Part shown: positions 24,000 through 34,043 of the stretch, piece by piece
Layout: every line of letters starts with the position of its first letter
Position numbering within the stretch: the stretch's first letter is position 1
From: CAYLJJ01 sp964384025
GTDB taxonomy: Bacteria; Myxococcota_A; Bradymonadia; UBA7976; UBA1532
Assembly (NCBI GenBank): GCA_964384025.1
Contig: CAYLJJ010000010.1
Span: 42,660 to 106,659 of the forward strand
Direction of reading: 5' to 3'
Length of the DNA: 64,000 nucleotides
The notes under the pieces: model-generated
The model's database searches: none
What the model was told of the DNA's origin: nothing
Seen by the model: only the letters and a program-made list of their open reading frames with translations
Translations under genes and position numbers: made by a program

Positions 24000-26900
24000 A
24001 TGTTCCCTTCTTTCCCTGTTGACAAGAGCTTTCGCTGGGGCCTCTATCTGGCTGCTGGCTTGGCGCTCCTTGCTTGTGATGATGGGAGTGGTCAAAACCC
24101 CACCTTGGATCTCGGTCAGAGCGATGGGGGTCAGAGAGACGCACAGCCTAAACTGGACACCTCTCAAGACGACACATCCCTGACAGACGGAGCTCCCAAC
24201 AGCTGTGAGGCTGCTGAGGATTGTCCCGAGGATGAGGATCCTTGCACAGAGCGAAGCTGTGAAGAGGGGATCTGTGGGCAGGAACCCATCCCAGGCTGTG
24301 GCGAAAGCTGTGAAACTCCAGAAGAGTGCCCCGAGGATGAGGATCCCTGTACCGAGCGGAGCTGCGAGGAGGGGATTTGTGGACAGGAGCCCATCCCCAA
24401 CTGTGGTGAGAGCTGTGAGACCCCAGAGGATTGCCTTGATGATGAGGACCCCTGCACCGAGCGGAGCTGTGAAGAGGGGGTCTGTGGACAGGAGGCTATC
24501 CCTGACTGCGGAGGCTGTGAGGAGGACAGCGACTGTCCCGATGATGCTGATCCCTGCACTGCCCCCCGCTGCGCCGCAGGAGGCTGCTTCCTTGAGCCCA
24601 TCCCCGGCTGTGGTGAGGGCTGTGAAGAGGACAGCGACTGCCTCGACGATGAGGACCCCTGCACCCAAGCCCGCTGTGTTGATCAGCTCTGTGGTCAAGA
24701 GGAGATCCCTGAGTGTTGTCATGAGAGCGTCGAGTGCGCCGATGACAACGCCTGCACCGACGATCTCTGTGTAGAGAATCGCTGTGAGAACCCTGAGGTC
24801 CCCAACTGCTGTATGGCTGACGGGGACTGTGGTGAGGGGGGCAGCTGCCTTCCCAACCATCGCTGCGCTCAGCCCAGCGCCCCTGGCGCCTTGGTGTTCA
24901 CTGAGATCATGTTTAACCCTGCGGCGGTGGGAGACTCAGAGGGAGAGTGGCTGGAGATCCACAACACCACCGAGGCGGAGATCGATCTCAACGGTTGGAC
25001 CCTACACGACAACAGCGAGGAGGGCTTCCGCTTTGAAGCAGCTCAGCCTCAACTCATCCCTCCTGGGGGCTGGTTTGTGTTGGCTCGCAATGGGGATCCA
25101 GAGATCAACGGTGGGATCCTCGCGGATCTGGCCTTTGAGAACCTCGCCCTGGGCAATGGAGGGGATGAGCTGCGCTTGTTAGATCCCTTCGGCAGCCTCA
25201 TCGACGCGGTGAGCTACGGCGATGGCTGGCCCTCGGCTTCAGGGGTCTCTCTGAGCTTGGCCCCTGAGATGATCTCCGCTGAAGAGAATGACCTGCCTGA
25301 GAGCTGGTGCCTCTCCCTGGCCCCCCCCCTGGAGAGCGGTGATCGAGGCAGCCCTGGCGCGGCCAACCCCTCCTGTGTCCCTGAAGTTGAGGAGGTGGAC
25401 TGGTGTCGGCTTCAGTGGCCCTTAGAGCTCAGTCTCGCCGCAGGTGAGCCCTTTACCGCCTATGTTCGCCTCTATGAAGAGGGGCTCACAGATCTCTCTG
25501 AGGCGACCGATCCCAGCCCAGCCCTCTTTGTCGAGTTGGGCTACGGCCCAGATGCCAGCGATCCCGCCAGCGCTGAGGGCTGGATCTGGTTCTCTGCTTA
25601 TCCAAACAGAGAGTGGAACGCGGGTGAGGCGGGAGAGCCCGACAACGATGAGTATCAGATCGAGCTGCCAGCGCCAGCGCCAGGGACCTATGACTTAGCC
25701 TTCCGCGTCAGCGCTGACGCAGGACAGAGCTGGCTCTACTGCGATCAGCAAGCTGAAGCGGGGGATGGCTCTGATGGGGGCTATCAAATCGAGAACGCGG
25801 GTAGCTTGGTCAGCGAGGCCAGCCTCTGCAGCCCTAATCCCTGTAGCGAAGAGCCTCTACGGAGCTGTGAAAGCAACATCGTCCACAGCGAGATCCATAA
25901 CCTCTGTGTTCTGGACGTAGAGGCCGCTGAGGGCTACCGCTGTGATTTGGGCGCTGAAGAGGAGGAGGATTGCGCGGAGCTGAGCTGCGTTGATGGAGTC
26001 TGCCAGCTCCCTGGCACCCTCCCCCAACCTGGAGAGATGATCTTCACTGAGGTTCTCTATGATCCCCACGATGTTCTAGAGGAGAATCACGCAGAATGGT
26101 TTGAGATCTACAACCTAAGCGAAGCTGTGCTCAGCCTTCACGGCTGCACCGTCTCAGACAACAGCAACACCATCGATATCCAGGGAGTTACGCTGGAGCC
26201 GGGAGGCTATGCCCTCTTCGCTAAGAGCGATGATCCCGCCCTTAACGGCGGCCTGCTCCCTGATCACCTCTACAGCTTTGGGTTAAACAGCGGTGGCGAT
26301 ATCCTGACCCTGAGCTGCGCTGAGCAGATCATCGATATCCTGGACTTTAATGAGGATGGGGGCTTCCCCAACGCTCGTCGCGTCTCTATCCAACTTGATC
26401 CCAGCGCCTATGACGCTGACGCCAATGATGATCCAGACAATTGGTGTGAGGCCAGCGAGGACTACTTCATCAACGCAGAGAATGAAGAGTTCAATCACAA
26501 GGGCAGCCCAGGCTTGCCCAACCCAGAGTGTCCTGATCCCGATCTGACCGTAGACTGGTGCCGTCTAGATCGTCCAGAGGAAGCTTCGATCCCTGCAGGT
26601 GCTCAGTTTGAGGTCTATGGCCACCTCTTTGAGGCGGGGATTACAGATCGCAGCGGAACCACGGATCCCGACGCGATCTTGGAGGGACAGCTTGGCTTTG
26701 GCCCTCAGGGCAGCGAGCCCAATTTGGAGAGCTGGACTTGGTTTGATGCCCGTCCCAACGATGAATGGTTGGATGATGAGGAGCCGGGCAACGATGAATA
26801 TATGGCTGCGTTTGTGGCCCCCGCGCCAGGCAGCTATGACTTCGCCTACCGCTTTCGTCGCGCTGAAGCTGAGTGGCTCTACTGTGATACCCGTGGTGCC

Positions 26901-29900
26901 GAGGGTGATGGCTCCGATGGAGGCTATCAGATCGAGAACGCCGGTCAACTGACCTCCTTGGCGAGCCCCTGTGAGGGCGATCCCTGTGCCCAGGCTCCCG
27001 CTCCCATCTGTGCCGAAGATGGCCTTCGGCTGATCAGCTATCTGGCTCCTGGGAGCTGTACGGTGGATGAAGATCAAGCCCTCTGTGAGTTTGAAGAGGA
27101 GCAGCAAGATTGTAGCGTGGATGGAGGGCGCTGTGAGCAGGGTGCCTGTGCCGCTGGGCTCTCTTGGCCCGCTGAGGGGGAGATCATCTTTACAGAGTTC
27201 CTCTACGATCCCCACGGCCCCCTCGCCGATGGAGAGGCTGAGTGGTTTGAGATCAAGAACCTCGCAGATACGCCTCGCAGCTTGCACGGCTGTGTCATCC
27301 GAGACTCCGCCAACGAGGAGCCAATCATGGGGCTTAACCTGGAGGCAGGTGCCCTCGCTCTCTTTGCCCAGAGCGACGATCCAACCATCGATAATGGTGG
27401 CCTGACTCCAGATCACCTCTTTGGCTTTGGCCTCAATAACAGCGGTGATAGCCTCAGCCTGATCTGTGGAGAGGGTGATGCTGAGCTGCTCATCGACAAC
27501 ATCAGCTATCAAGATCTGAACGGGCGTCGTCGCGCCTATCAGCTCAACCCAGAACAGTTTGACGCGGTCGCAAATGATGATATCGCCGCTCACTGGTGTC
27601 TCTCCGAAGAGATCTACTACAGTGTGGAAGGGGCAGAAGAGGAGAACCACTTTGGAACTCCAGGCAGAGAGAACCAAGCCTGTGTTCAGATCAACCGCCC
27701 TGATTACTGCCGCCTACACTCCCCTGAACTGATCGACGGTGCTCCTGAGGATCTCTTTGAGATCTATGGAATCCTTTATGAGGCAGGGGTCACTGATCTC
27801 AGCGATGCCACCGACAGCAGCGAGCAGGTCTTGGCTGAGCTGGGTTATGGCTTGGCGATCATGGATCCGGCGGGCTGGGACTGGATCGCTGCTGTTCCTG
27901 ACGCGAGCTGGAACGCTCAGGAGGGTGGAGAGCCCAACAATGATCGCTATGTCGCTGAAGTTCCTGCGCCTGCTGTGGGAACCTACGCTTATCTCTTCCG
28001 CTTCAGCGTTGATGGGGGGGCTAACTGGGACTATTGCGATCTGGGAGAGGGCAACTCAGATGGCTACCAAGCTGAGCAGACGGGGCAGATGAGCATCCAG
28101 GTCCCCGATGACCCTCGCTGTAACCCCAACCCCTGCACAGATCCTCCTCCGACGATCTGCGATGAGGAGGGTCTAGCTCGTCTGATCTACCAGAGCCCTG
28201 GAGAGTGCTCTGTGGTTGATGAAGCCCCTGCTTGTAGCTACAGCGCCCTGCCGGAGCCCTGCGCAGATGAGGAGGTCTGTCGCCGGGGAGTTTGTGTAAT
28301 CCCAGGCATCCCGCCCGCTGAGGGCGAGGTGATCTTTACAGAGTTTATGTACGATCCCAGCGGAGCCATCATCGATAATGATGGTGAGTGGTTTGAGATC
28401 TATAACATAACCGAGAGTATCCTGGATCTAGAGGACTGCACCGTCTCTGACAGCAACGGCGTAGAGGGGAGCATCTCGATAGAGAACCTACGCCTTGGTC
28501 CAGGTGACTATGCCATCTTCGGGCGCTCTAATGACCAGGAGGTCAACGGCGGTCTTGAGTTCCATCAGCTCTTTGAGTTCGCGTTGAACAACTCCTCAGA
28601 TACCATCACGCTTCAATGCGCTGATGTTGTGGTGGATGTAGTAGCCTATGATGAGGCTGAGGGCTTCCCTGCCGCTCGAGGCAACTCTCTGATTCTCGAT
28701 CCTCAGAGCTGGGATGCAGCAGCCAACGATGAGGGCAGCAACTGGTGCCGCTCCAGCCGCCCCTATCACTCCAATAACACCGGTTCTCCTGGTTTCCTCA
28801 ATCAGGATTGTGACAACTCCATCGATTGGTGCCGTTTCCAGGCTCCTTTGGAGCTGAACAGTAACCCAGGAGCTGATGAGATCGCCTTTGGGCGCTTCTA
28901 TGAAGAAGGAGTCAGCGATCAGACTCATGGCTTCGACGAAACTCTCTTTATCCGCGCAGAGTTTGGCTTTGGTCCGGTCGGCAGCGTTCCAGGGGAGGGC
29001 TGGGAATGGTTCCTCACCAGCCCAACCCCAGGCTGGGACGCTGACGCGGCGGGAGAGCCCGATAACGATGAGTTTCGCGCGCTCTTTGTCGCTCCTGCGG
29101 TAGGTGAATATGATATGGCCTACCGAATCACCGCTGATAACGGTCGCAGCTGGACCCTCTGCGATGGAGATGGTAGCCAGAATGGCTATGACTCTGCTCA
29201 GGCTGGACATCTGCTTGTAGAAGGGCTGGAGGATCCCTGCGCTGGAGACCCTTGCCAAGATCTCCCCGAGCCGAGCTGTGATGGAAATGTTCGCATCAGT
29301 TACCTGGGTGCTGAGTGTGAGGTGATTGAAGATCAAGCGGTCTGTAACTGGCTGGAGGATCGCTGGGACTGTGGCGAGATGGGGATGGGCTGCGCGGCGG
29401 GTGAGTGCATCTTTGGTCTACAGGAGGGGCAGATCATCTTTACGGAGCTGATGCCTGATCCACACACCCCTCTCGCAGATGTCAGCGCAGAGTGGATCGA
29501 GCTGCGCAGCTTAGTTGAGATACCCACACTCCTGGATGGTTGTATCTTGGACATCAACGGCAACCAGCAGGCTTTAGATGGCCTTGAGATCCCGGCAGGG
29601 GAGGAGTTCTTGATGGTGCGCAGCGATGATCCTGTCCTCAATGGTGATCTGGTGCCCGATGCCTTGTTGAGCGTCAGCGTGGGCAACTCAGGCGCCACCG
29701 TGAGCCTGATCTGTGATGAGCAGCTCATCGATACGATGAGCTATGGTTCTTCTACTCGCCGAACCGCTTGGCAGCTCCACCCCAGCGCCTATGATCACCT
29801 CTCCAACGACAACGCGGAGAGCTGGTGCCTCGCCAGCGAGATCTACCTGGACTCTGTAGAGGCCGACCACAGGGGGACCCCAAGGCTGCCCAACACTCTC

Positions 29901-31748
29901 TGTGAGGGGTTGGAGAACCCCTGTGAGCCCAACCCCTGTGATGTTCCCCCTGCAGCGGAGTGTCTAGATGAAAACACCATCCTGAGCTATGCGCCTCTGG
30001 GTGATTGCTCTGTGGTGGGTGGTGGACATCTCTGCAACTACCCGACCGAGGAGATCCCCTGTCCAGAGGCTGAGAGCTGTGTTGAAGGAGCCTGTCATGC
30101 TCAGGGCGGTGATGGGGTCATGGTGATCAATGAGGTCGATTATGATCAGCCCAACGATGAGGTTCTGGAGTTCATCGAGCTGCTGAACAGTGGGACAGGG
30201 CCTCAAAACCTCACCGGCTGGCGCATTGAGCTCATCAACGGCAGAAATGGGGAACTCTATATGACGATCAATCTGGAGGGGAGCCTTGAGCCTGGAGCCT
30301 ATCTACTGATCGCCGACGCCACGCTCCCTACACCTCCAGAAGTTCAGACCATCCATCCTGATAACTTCTCGATCCAGAACGGCGCCCCTGATGGCCTCCG
30401 TCTCCTGGACGCTGATGGTGCCTTTGTCGATGGCTTGGCCTATGAGGGCGATATGGATGGAGTGGGTGAGGGAGGAGGGGTCTCCGATGGTGATCTCAAC
30501 GAGGAGGGCTTCTCTTTGGCGCGCTGTCAAGGCGGCGTAGATACAGATGACAACGCCACCGACTTCCAACGCGTAAATCCACCCAGCCCAGGGCTCCCCA
30601 ACCCTGTCTGTGTAGAAGAGAACCTCTGCGAGCCCAACCCCTGTACTGAGCCTCCACCACCGACTTGCGCTGATGAGATCACCCGGCGCACCTTCAGCGC
30701 CCCTGGGCGCTGTGAGGTCCAAGAGGGTCAGCCCGTCTGTGACTATAATCTTACAGATGAAGCTTGCCCCGAGTGGAACGCTTGCCAAGAGGGGGTTTGT
30801 GTCGAGGTCGCTCCCTGTGAAGCCTACTGCTTTCTTGCCCTGAACAACTGTACGGGAGAACACGCTGTCTTTGAGGAGGGGGGGATGCTGCCTCCTGAGA
30901 TTCAATGCATGATGGCTTGCTCTGAGATCTTTACGCTGGGAGAGCCTGGGCAGCTTCAGGGAGATACCCTGGCCTGTCGCGCTACCCATGCCTACCTCGC
31001 CTCTGAAGATCCCGCCATGCACTGCCCCTCAGCGGCGCCAGATGGGGGCAGCTACTGTCATAACTTTGGTCTGGTCTACCCCAACTTCAGCGCAGGAGAT
31101 TCTCAGATCTGGGAGGGACGTCGACGAGGTTCAGAGATGGGGGGTTACTTCCTGGGTCTGAACACCTTTAACGCCCGTGCTGATGATTGTGTGATCCGCT
31201 TTGGAGAGACCATCCTGGATTGTATCGATGCAGAAGGGGGGGTCTTCTGTGAAGTGCCCCCAGGGAGCGGTTGGGCTGAGATCAGCTTTGAGAAACAGGG
31301 AGAGCGGGTTCGTTATCCCGACTGGTTCGCCTATGAGCCCATCGACTATTGCATACAGCTGTCTCCAGAGGCGCAGGGAGCTGAGGGCGCTGCGATGAAC
31401 TTCTATGGCCACGTCTATGAAGCGGGAATCACTGAAGCGGGAGGGGCTGCTGAGGAGATGGAGGTTCAGTGGGGCTATGGTGAGTTTGGGACCGATCCAG
31501 CTTTGGTCCCAGCAGAGTGGATCTTCTTCGATGCTCACTTCAGTAGCCAAGAGGGAAACAACGATGAGTTTGAAGCCAACATACTCCTGCCGGGCGTTCC
31601 GGGCGCTCTCTACTCTCAGGCCTTCCGAGTTCGCCTTGGTGATGGAATTTGGACCTACTGTGATGCCAATGGCACGGTGAACAACATCCTGGGCTCAGAT
31701 AACCAGTTCAGTCCAGATGACACCGGCTTCCTCCAGATCGACGAGTAG
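24000..31748 (+). CDS. Giant multidomain lipoprotein with Cys-rich and lamin-tail (LTD) modules
   Basis: The 2,582-residue protein starts at ATG 24000 behind GGAGG. It has a lipoprotein signal (LYLAAGLALLACDDG), so it is lipid-anchored and probably surface-exposed. Residues about 60-290 hold six to seven short Cys-rich repeats (CPEDEDPCTERSCEEGICGQ type). Then come six lamin-tail domains, recognised by FTEIMFNP, FTEVLYDPH, FTEFLYDPH, FTEFMYDPS, FTELMPDPH and INEVDYDQ followed by EWFEI-type strands. Five 'WCR' beta modules (DWCRLQWP...LYEEGLTDLS...NDEY...GSYDFAYR) alternate with them. Six 8-Cys linkers begin CxPNPC or CxGDPC. The repeating block is about 1.14 kb. LTDs often sit in exported bacterial proteins; binding or scaffold function is inferred. 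No catalytic domain is visible. Confidence 0.92.
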   Translation: MFPSFPVDKSFRWGLYLAAGLALLACDDGSGQNPTLDLGQSDGGQRDAQPKLDTSQDDTSLTDGAPNSCEAAEDCPEDEDPCTERSCEEGICGQEPIPGCGESCETPEECPEDEDPCTERSCEEGICGQEPIPNCGESCETPEDCLDDEDPCTERSCEEGVCGQEAIPDCGGCEEDSDCPDDADPCTAPRCAAGGCFLEPIPGCGEGCEEDSDCLDDEDPCTQARCVDQLCGQEEIPECCHESVECADDNACTDDLCVENRCENPEVPNCCMADGDCGEGGSCLPNHRCAQPSAPGALVFTEIMFNPAAVGDSEGEWLEIHNTTEAEIDLNGWTLHDNSEEGFRFEAAQPQLIPPGGWFVLARNGDPEINGGILADLAFENLALGNGGDELRLLDPFGSLIDAVSYGDGWPSASGVSLSLAPEMISAEENDLPESWCLSLAPPLESGDRGSPGAANPSCVPEVEEVDWCRLQWPLELSLAAGEPFTAYVRLYEEGLTDLSEATDPSPALFVELGYGPDASDPASAEGWIWFSAYPNREWNAGEAGEPDNDEYQIELPAPAPGTYDLAFRVSADAGQSWLYCDQQAEAGDGSDGGYQIENAGSLVSEASLCSPNPCSEEPLRSCESNIVHSEIHNLCVLDVEAAEGYRCDLGAEEEEDCAELSCVDGVCQLPGTLPQPGEMIFTEVLYDPHDVLEENHAEWFEIYNLSEAVLSLHGCTVSDNSNTIDIQGVTLEPGGYALFAKSDDPALNGGLLPDHLYSFGLNSGGDILTLSCAEQIIDILDFNEDGGFPNARRVSIQLDPSAYDADANDDPDNWCEASEDYFINAENEEFNHKGSPGLPNPECPDPDLTVDWCRLDRPEEASIPAGAQFEVYGHLFEAGITDRSGTTDPDAILEGQLGFGPQGSEPNLESWTWFDARPNDEWLDDEEPGNDEYMAAFVAPAPGSYDFAYRFRRAEAEWLYCDTRGAEGDGSDGGYQIENAGQLTSLASPCEGDPCAQAPAPICAEDGLRLISYLAPGSCTVDEDQALCEFEEEQQDCSVDGGRCEQGACAAGLSWPAEGEIIFTEFLYDPHGPLADGEAEWFEIKNLADTPRSLHGCVIRDSANEEPIMGLNLEAGALALFAQSDDPTIDNGGLTPDHLFGFGLNNSGDSLSLICGEGDAELLIDNISYQDLNGRRRAYQLNPEQFDAVANDDIAAHWCLSEEIYYSVEGAEEENHFGTPGRENQACVQINRPDYCRLHSPELIDGAPEDLFEIYGILYEAGVTDLSDATDSSEQVLAELGYGLAIMDPAGWDWIAAVPDASWNAQEGGEPNNDRYVAEVPAPAVGTYAYLFRFSVDGGANWDYCDLGEGNSDGYQAEQTGQMSIQVPDDPRCNPNPCTDPPPTICDEEGLARLIYQSPGECSVVDEAPACSYSALPEPCADEEVCRRGVCVIPGIPPAEGEVIFTEFMYDPSGAIIDNDGEWFEIYNITESILDLEDCTVSDSNGVEGSISIENLRLGPGDYAIFGRSNDQEVNGGLEFHQLFEFALNNSSDTITLQCADVVVDVVAYDEAEGFPAARGNSLILDPQSWDAAANDEGSNWCRSSRPYHSNNTGSPGFLNQDCDNSIDWCRFQAPLELNSNPGADEIAFGRFYEEGVSDQTHGFDETLFIRAEFGFGPVGSVPGEGWEWFLTSPTPGWDADAAGEPDNDEFRALFVAPAVGEYDMAYRITADNGRSWTLCDGDGSQNGYDSAQAGHLLVEGLEDPCAGDPCQDLPEPSCDGNVRISYLGAECEVIEDQAVCNWLEDRWDCGEMGMGCAAGECIFGLQEGQIIFTELMPDPHTPLADVSAEWIELRSLVEIPTLLDGCILDINGNQQALDGLEIPAGEEFLMVRSDDPVLNGDLVPDALLSVSVGNSGATVSLICDEQLIDTMSYGSSTRRTAWQLHPSAYDHLSNDNAESWCLASEIYLDSVEADHRGTPRLPNTLCEGLENPCEPNPCDVPPAAECLDENTILSYAPLGDCSVVGGGHLCNYPTEEIPCPEAESCVEGACHAQGGDGVMVINEVDYDQPNDEVLEFIELLNSGTGPQNLTGWRIELINGRNGELYMTINLEGSLEPGAYLLIADATLPTPPEVQTIHPDNFSIQNGAPDGLRLLDADGAFVDGLAYEGDMDGVGEGGGVSDGDLNEEGFSLARCQGGVDTDDNATDFQRVNPPSPGLPNPVCVEENLCEPNPCTEPPPPTCADEITRRTFSAPGRCEVQEGQPVCDYNLTDEACPEWNACQEGVCVEVAPCEAYCFLALNNCTGEHAVFEEGGMLPPEIQCMMACSEIFTLGEPGQLQGDTLACRATHAYLASEDPAMHCPSAAPDGGSYCHNFGLVYPNFSAGDSQIWEGRRRGSEMGGYFLGLNTFNARADDCVIRFGETILDCIDAEGGVFCEVPPGSGWAEISFEKQGERVRYPDWFAYEPIDYCIQLSPEAQGAEGAAMNFYGHVYEAGITEAGGAAEEMEVQWGYGEFGTDPALVPAEWIFFDAHFSSQEGNNDEFEANILLPGVPGALYSQAFRVRLGDGIWTYCDANGTVNNILGSDNQFSPDDTGFLQIDE

Positions 31749-31862
31749 AGCGAAGAGAGGCTCTGGGCAGCCCAAAAATAATCCCTTCTAAGAACCTTGC
31801 CTCGCTGAGCGCGTTGGGGTCCCATCGTCATTCCCTAGGACGGACAAAAGAAGGGACTCATC

Positions 31863-33833
31863 ATGGGAAAAACGCTGCTGTTTCTCGCCAGCCTCCTATT
31901 CCTTATCCCCAACACACAAGCTCAGACTTTTGGAAAAGTCCAGGGCCAAGTCAGCTCAGCCAGCGGCCCTCTCACGGGCGCTCAATGTAGTCTACTGGGC
32001 CAGAGCAAGACCACTGGCGCGGATGGTCGCTTCCTCTTCGCCAAGGTGCCGGCCGGAAAGCAAACGCTGAGCTGTCGTAAGGCAGGCTTTAAGGCGCAAC
32101 GCAAAAGCGTAACTGTCAAAGCAGGGCAGACTGCACAGGTCAATTTCAAGCTGGTGGCTCAAGTCGTTAGAGTCTCTGATGATGTTGCTGAAGCGGCTGA
32201 AGCACCTGAACCGAGGCGAGAAAAGGCTCGCTCCCGAAATCGTCGAAAGAGCAAAAAGGTGCGAATGAAGCGCCCTGCGTTGAGACGGCGGGCTGCGCCG
32301 GTAGCAAAACCCCGCAGCATGTCGCGCCCCGCTCCGATGGCTCTCGCGATGCCTGCCCGAAGCGCGCCCCCTCCATCCACAGCGATCGCTCTGCGCCAAG
32401 CTGAGTTGAGCCCTAGGCCCGCCAGCCGAGAAGGCTATGACAAGATCAAAGAAAATGAGTTTAAGTCTGCGCTCAAGGAGCCCCTCTCTACTTTCTCTAT
32501 CGATGTAGACACAGCGGCGTATGCCAATGTCCGCCGCTTCCTCAACATGAGCCGCCTGCCCCCCGCAGATGCTGTGCGCATCGAAGAGCTGATCAACTAT
32601 TTCAACTATGACTACCCCAGCCCCAAGGAGCAGCCCTTCTCGGTCAACACCGAGATCTCAGCAGCGCCCTGGAACCCAGAGCATCGCTTGGTGCATATCG
32701 GTCTACAGGGGAAAAAGGTCGACTTTCAGGCGCTCCCTCCCAGCAACCTCACCTTCCTCCTAGATGTCTCTGGCTCGATGGGCAGTCCGAATAAGCTGCC
32801 CCTGCTCAAGGCAGCCCTCAAGCTGTTGGTCAATAACATGCGTGCCCAAGATAGAGTTGCCATCGTGGTTTATGCAGGTGCTGCGGGCTTGGTCCTGCCC
32901 TCCACCCCTGGTAAACAGCGAGGTAAAATCATTACCGCCCTCAGCAGCCTTCGCTCTGGTGGCTCTACTGCGGGAGGAGCTGGAATCAAGTTGGCTTACA
33001 GGGTAGCTCAGGATAATTTTATCAAGGGGGGTAACAATCGCATCATCCTGGCCACTGATGGGGACTTCAACGTTGGACAATCTAGTGACGGAGAGCTTGT
33101 ACGCCTCATCGAGGAGAAGCGTAAGTCGGGGGTCTTCCTCACCATCCTGGGCTTTGGTATGGGCAACTATCAAGACGCCAAGATGCAGAAGCTGGCCAAG
33201 CATGGCAACGGCAATCATGCCTATATCGACAGCATCCTAGAGGCTAAGAAAGTCTTAGTGAAGGAGATGGGCGGCACCCTCTTCACCATCGCTAAGGATG
33301 TAAAAATCCAGGTCGAGTTTAACCCCAGCCGGGTCAAAGCCTATCGCCTCATCGGCTATGAGAATCGTATGTTGGCTGCTAAAGACTTCAACGATGACAA
33401 GAAGGATGCTGGAGAGCTGGGCGCAGGGCACACCGTGACCGCGCTCTACGAGATTATCCCCGCAGGCTCTAAGGAGCAGATCCCCGGCATCGATGAGCTC
33501 AAATATCAGAAATCAGCCCTCTCTCCAGCGGCGGGTTCTCAGGAGCTGATGACCCTCAAGCTGCGCTATAAGGCCCCAGATGGTGATAAGAGCAAGCTGA
33601 TCTCCCAGCCGATCCTAGATCAACAGCTCAAGGAGACCTCCAACAACTTCCGCTTCTCGGCGGCAGTGGCGATGTTTGGGATGATCCTACGCGATTCCAA
33701 GTTTAAAGCGAGCAGCAACTGGGAGAAAATCAAGGAACTGGGCCAAAATGCTAAAGGCAAAGACAAAGAGGGCTATCGTTATGACTTCATTCAGCTGGTA
33801 AAGAAGGCAGAGCTACTTAAGCAGATCAAATAG
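31863..33833 (+). CDS. YfbK-type VWA-domain protein with N-terminal CarboxypepD_reg-like domain (copy 1)
   Basis: The 656-residue protein has a signal peptide ending at NTQAQ, then a carboxypeptidase regulatory-like beta domain (residues about 25-95: GQVSSASGPLTGAQCSLLG, GADGRFLFAKVPAG). A basic, Ala/Pro-rich linker (about 105-190) follows. From about residue 195 the sequence is the VWA N-terminal segment (YDKIKENEFKSA, LSTFSIDVDTAAYANVRRFLN). Next comes the VWA domain with an intact MIDAS motif DVSGSMG, and then the C-terminal YfbK/DUF3520-like domain (VKIQVEFNPSRVKAYRLIGYENR, FRFSAAVAMFGMILRDS). VWA domains bind partner proteins through a divalent metal. A second copy follows directly; both precede two DUF4139 genes. 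Confidence 0.94.
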   Translation: MGKTLLFLASLLFLIPNTQAQTFGKVQGQVSSASGPLTGAQCSLLGQSKTTGADGRFLFAKVPAGKQTLSCRKAGFKAQRKSVTVKAGQTAQVNFKLVAQVVRVSDDVAEAAEAPEPRREKARSRNRRKSKKVRMKRPALRRRAAPVAKPRSMSRPAPMALAMPARSAPPPSTAIALRQAELSPRPASREGYDKIKENEFKSALKEPLSTFSIDVDTAAYANVRRFLNMSRLPPADAVRIEELINYFNYDYPSPKEQPFSVNTEISAAPWNPEHRLVHIGLQGKKVDFQALPPSNLTFLLDVSGSMGSPNKLPLLKAALKLLVNNMRAQDRVAIVVYAGAAGLVLPSTPGKQRGKIITALSSLRSGGSTAGGAGIKLAYRVAQDNFIKGGNNRIILATDGDFNVGQSSDGELVRLIEEKRKSGVFLTILGFGMGNYQDAKMQKLAKHGNGNHAYIDSILEAKKVLVKEMGGTLFTIAKDVKIQVEFNPSRVKAYRLIGYENRMLAAKDFNDDKKDAGELGAGHTVTALYEIIPAGSKEQIPGIDELKYQKSALSPAAGSQELMTLKLRYKAPDGDKSKLISQPILDQQLKETSNNFRFSAAVAMFGMILRDSKFKASSNWEKIKELGQNAKGKDKEGYRYDFIQLVKKAELLKQIK

Positions 33834-34043
33834 ATCGCTATGAGTTGCAAAATTCCATGCTCCAGTCCACAGACCACGTGCGATACCGACGCTACGCGCC
33901 TCCGGCGAGTGCACAGGCGCAGACGGGGCCGAGTCCGGTCGAGCATCGCCGTCGTGGGTGATGTGGGCATAGTAGATTGCTCCTCGTGTCGCTCTAGTCA
34001 TCAACCCCCAACTCATCCCTCCTAAAAGAGTAAGGAACACCCT

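Noticed and set aside
26565..27677. A 370-codon leftward open frame inside the lamin-tail giant
   Set aside because: It is antisense to well-defined LTD and WCR modules and its residue pattern (Ile/Thr/Val-rich, no motifs) is typical of a shadow frame.
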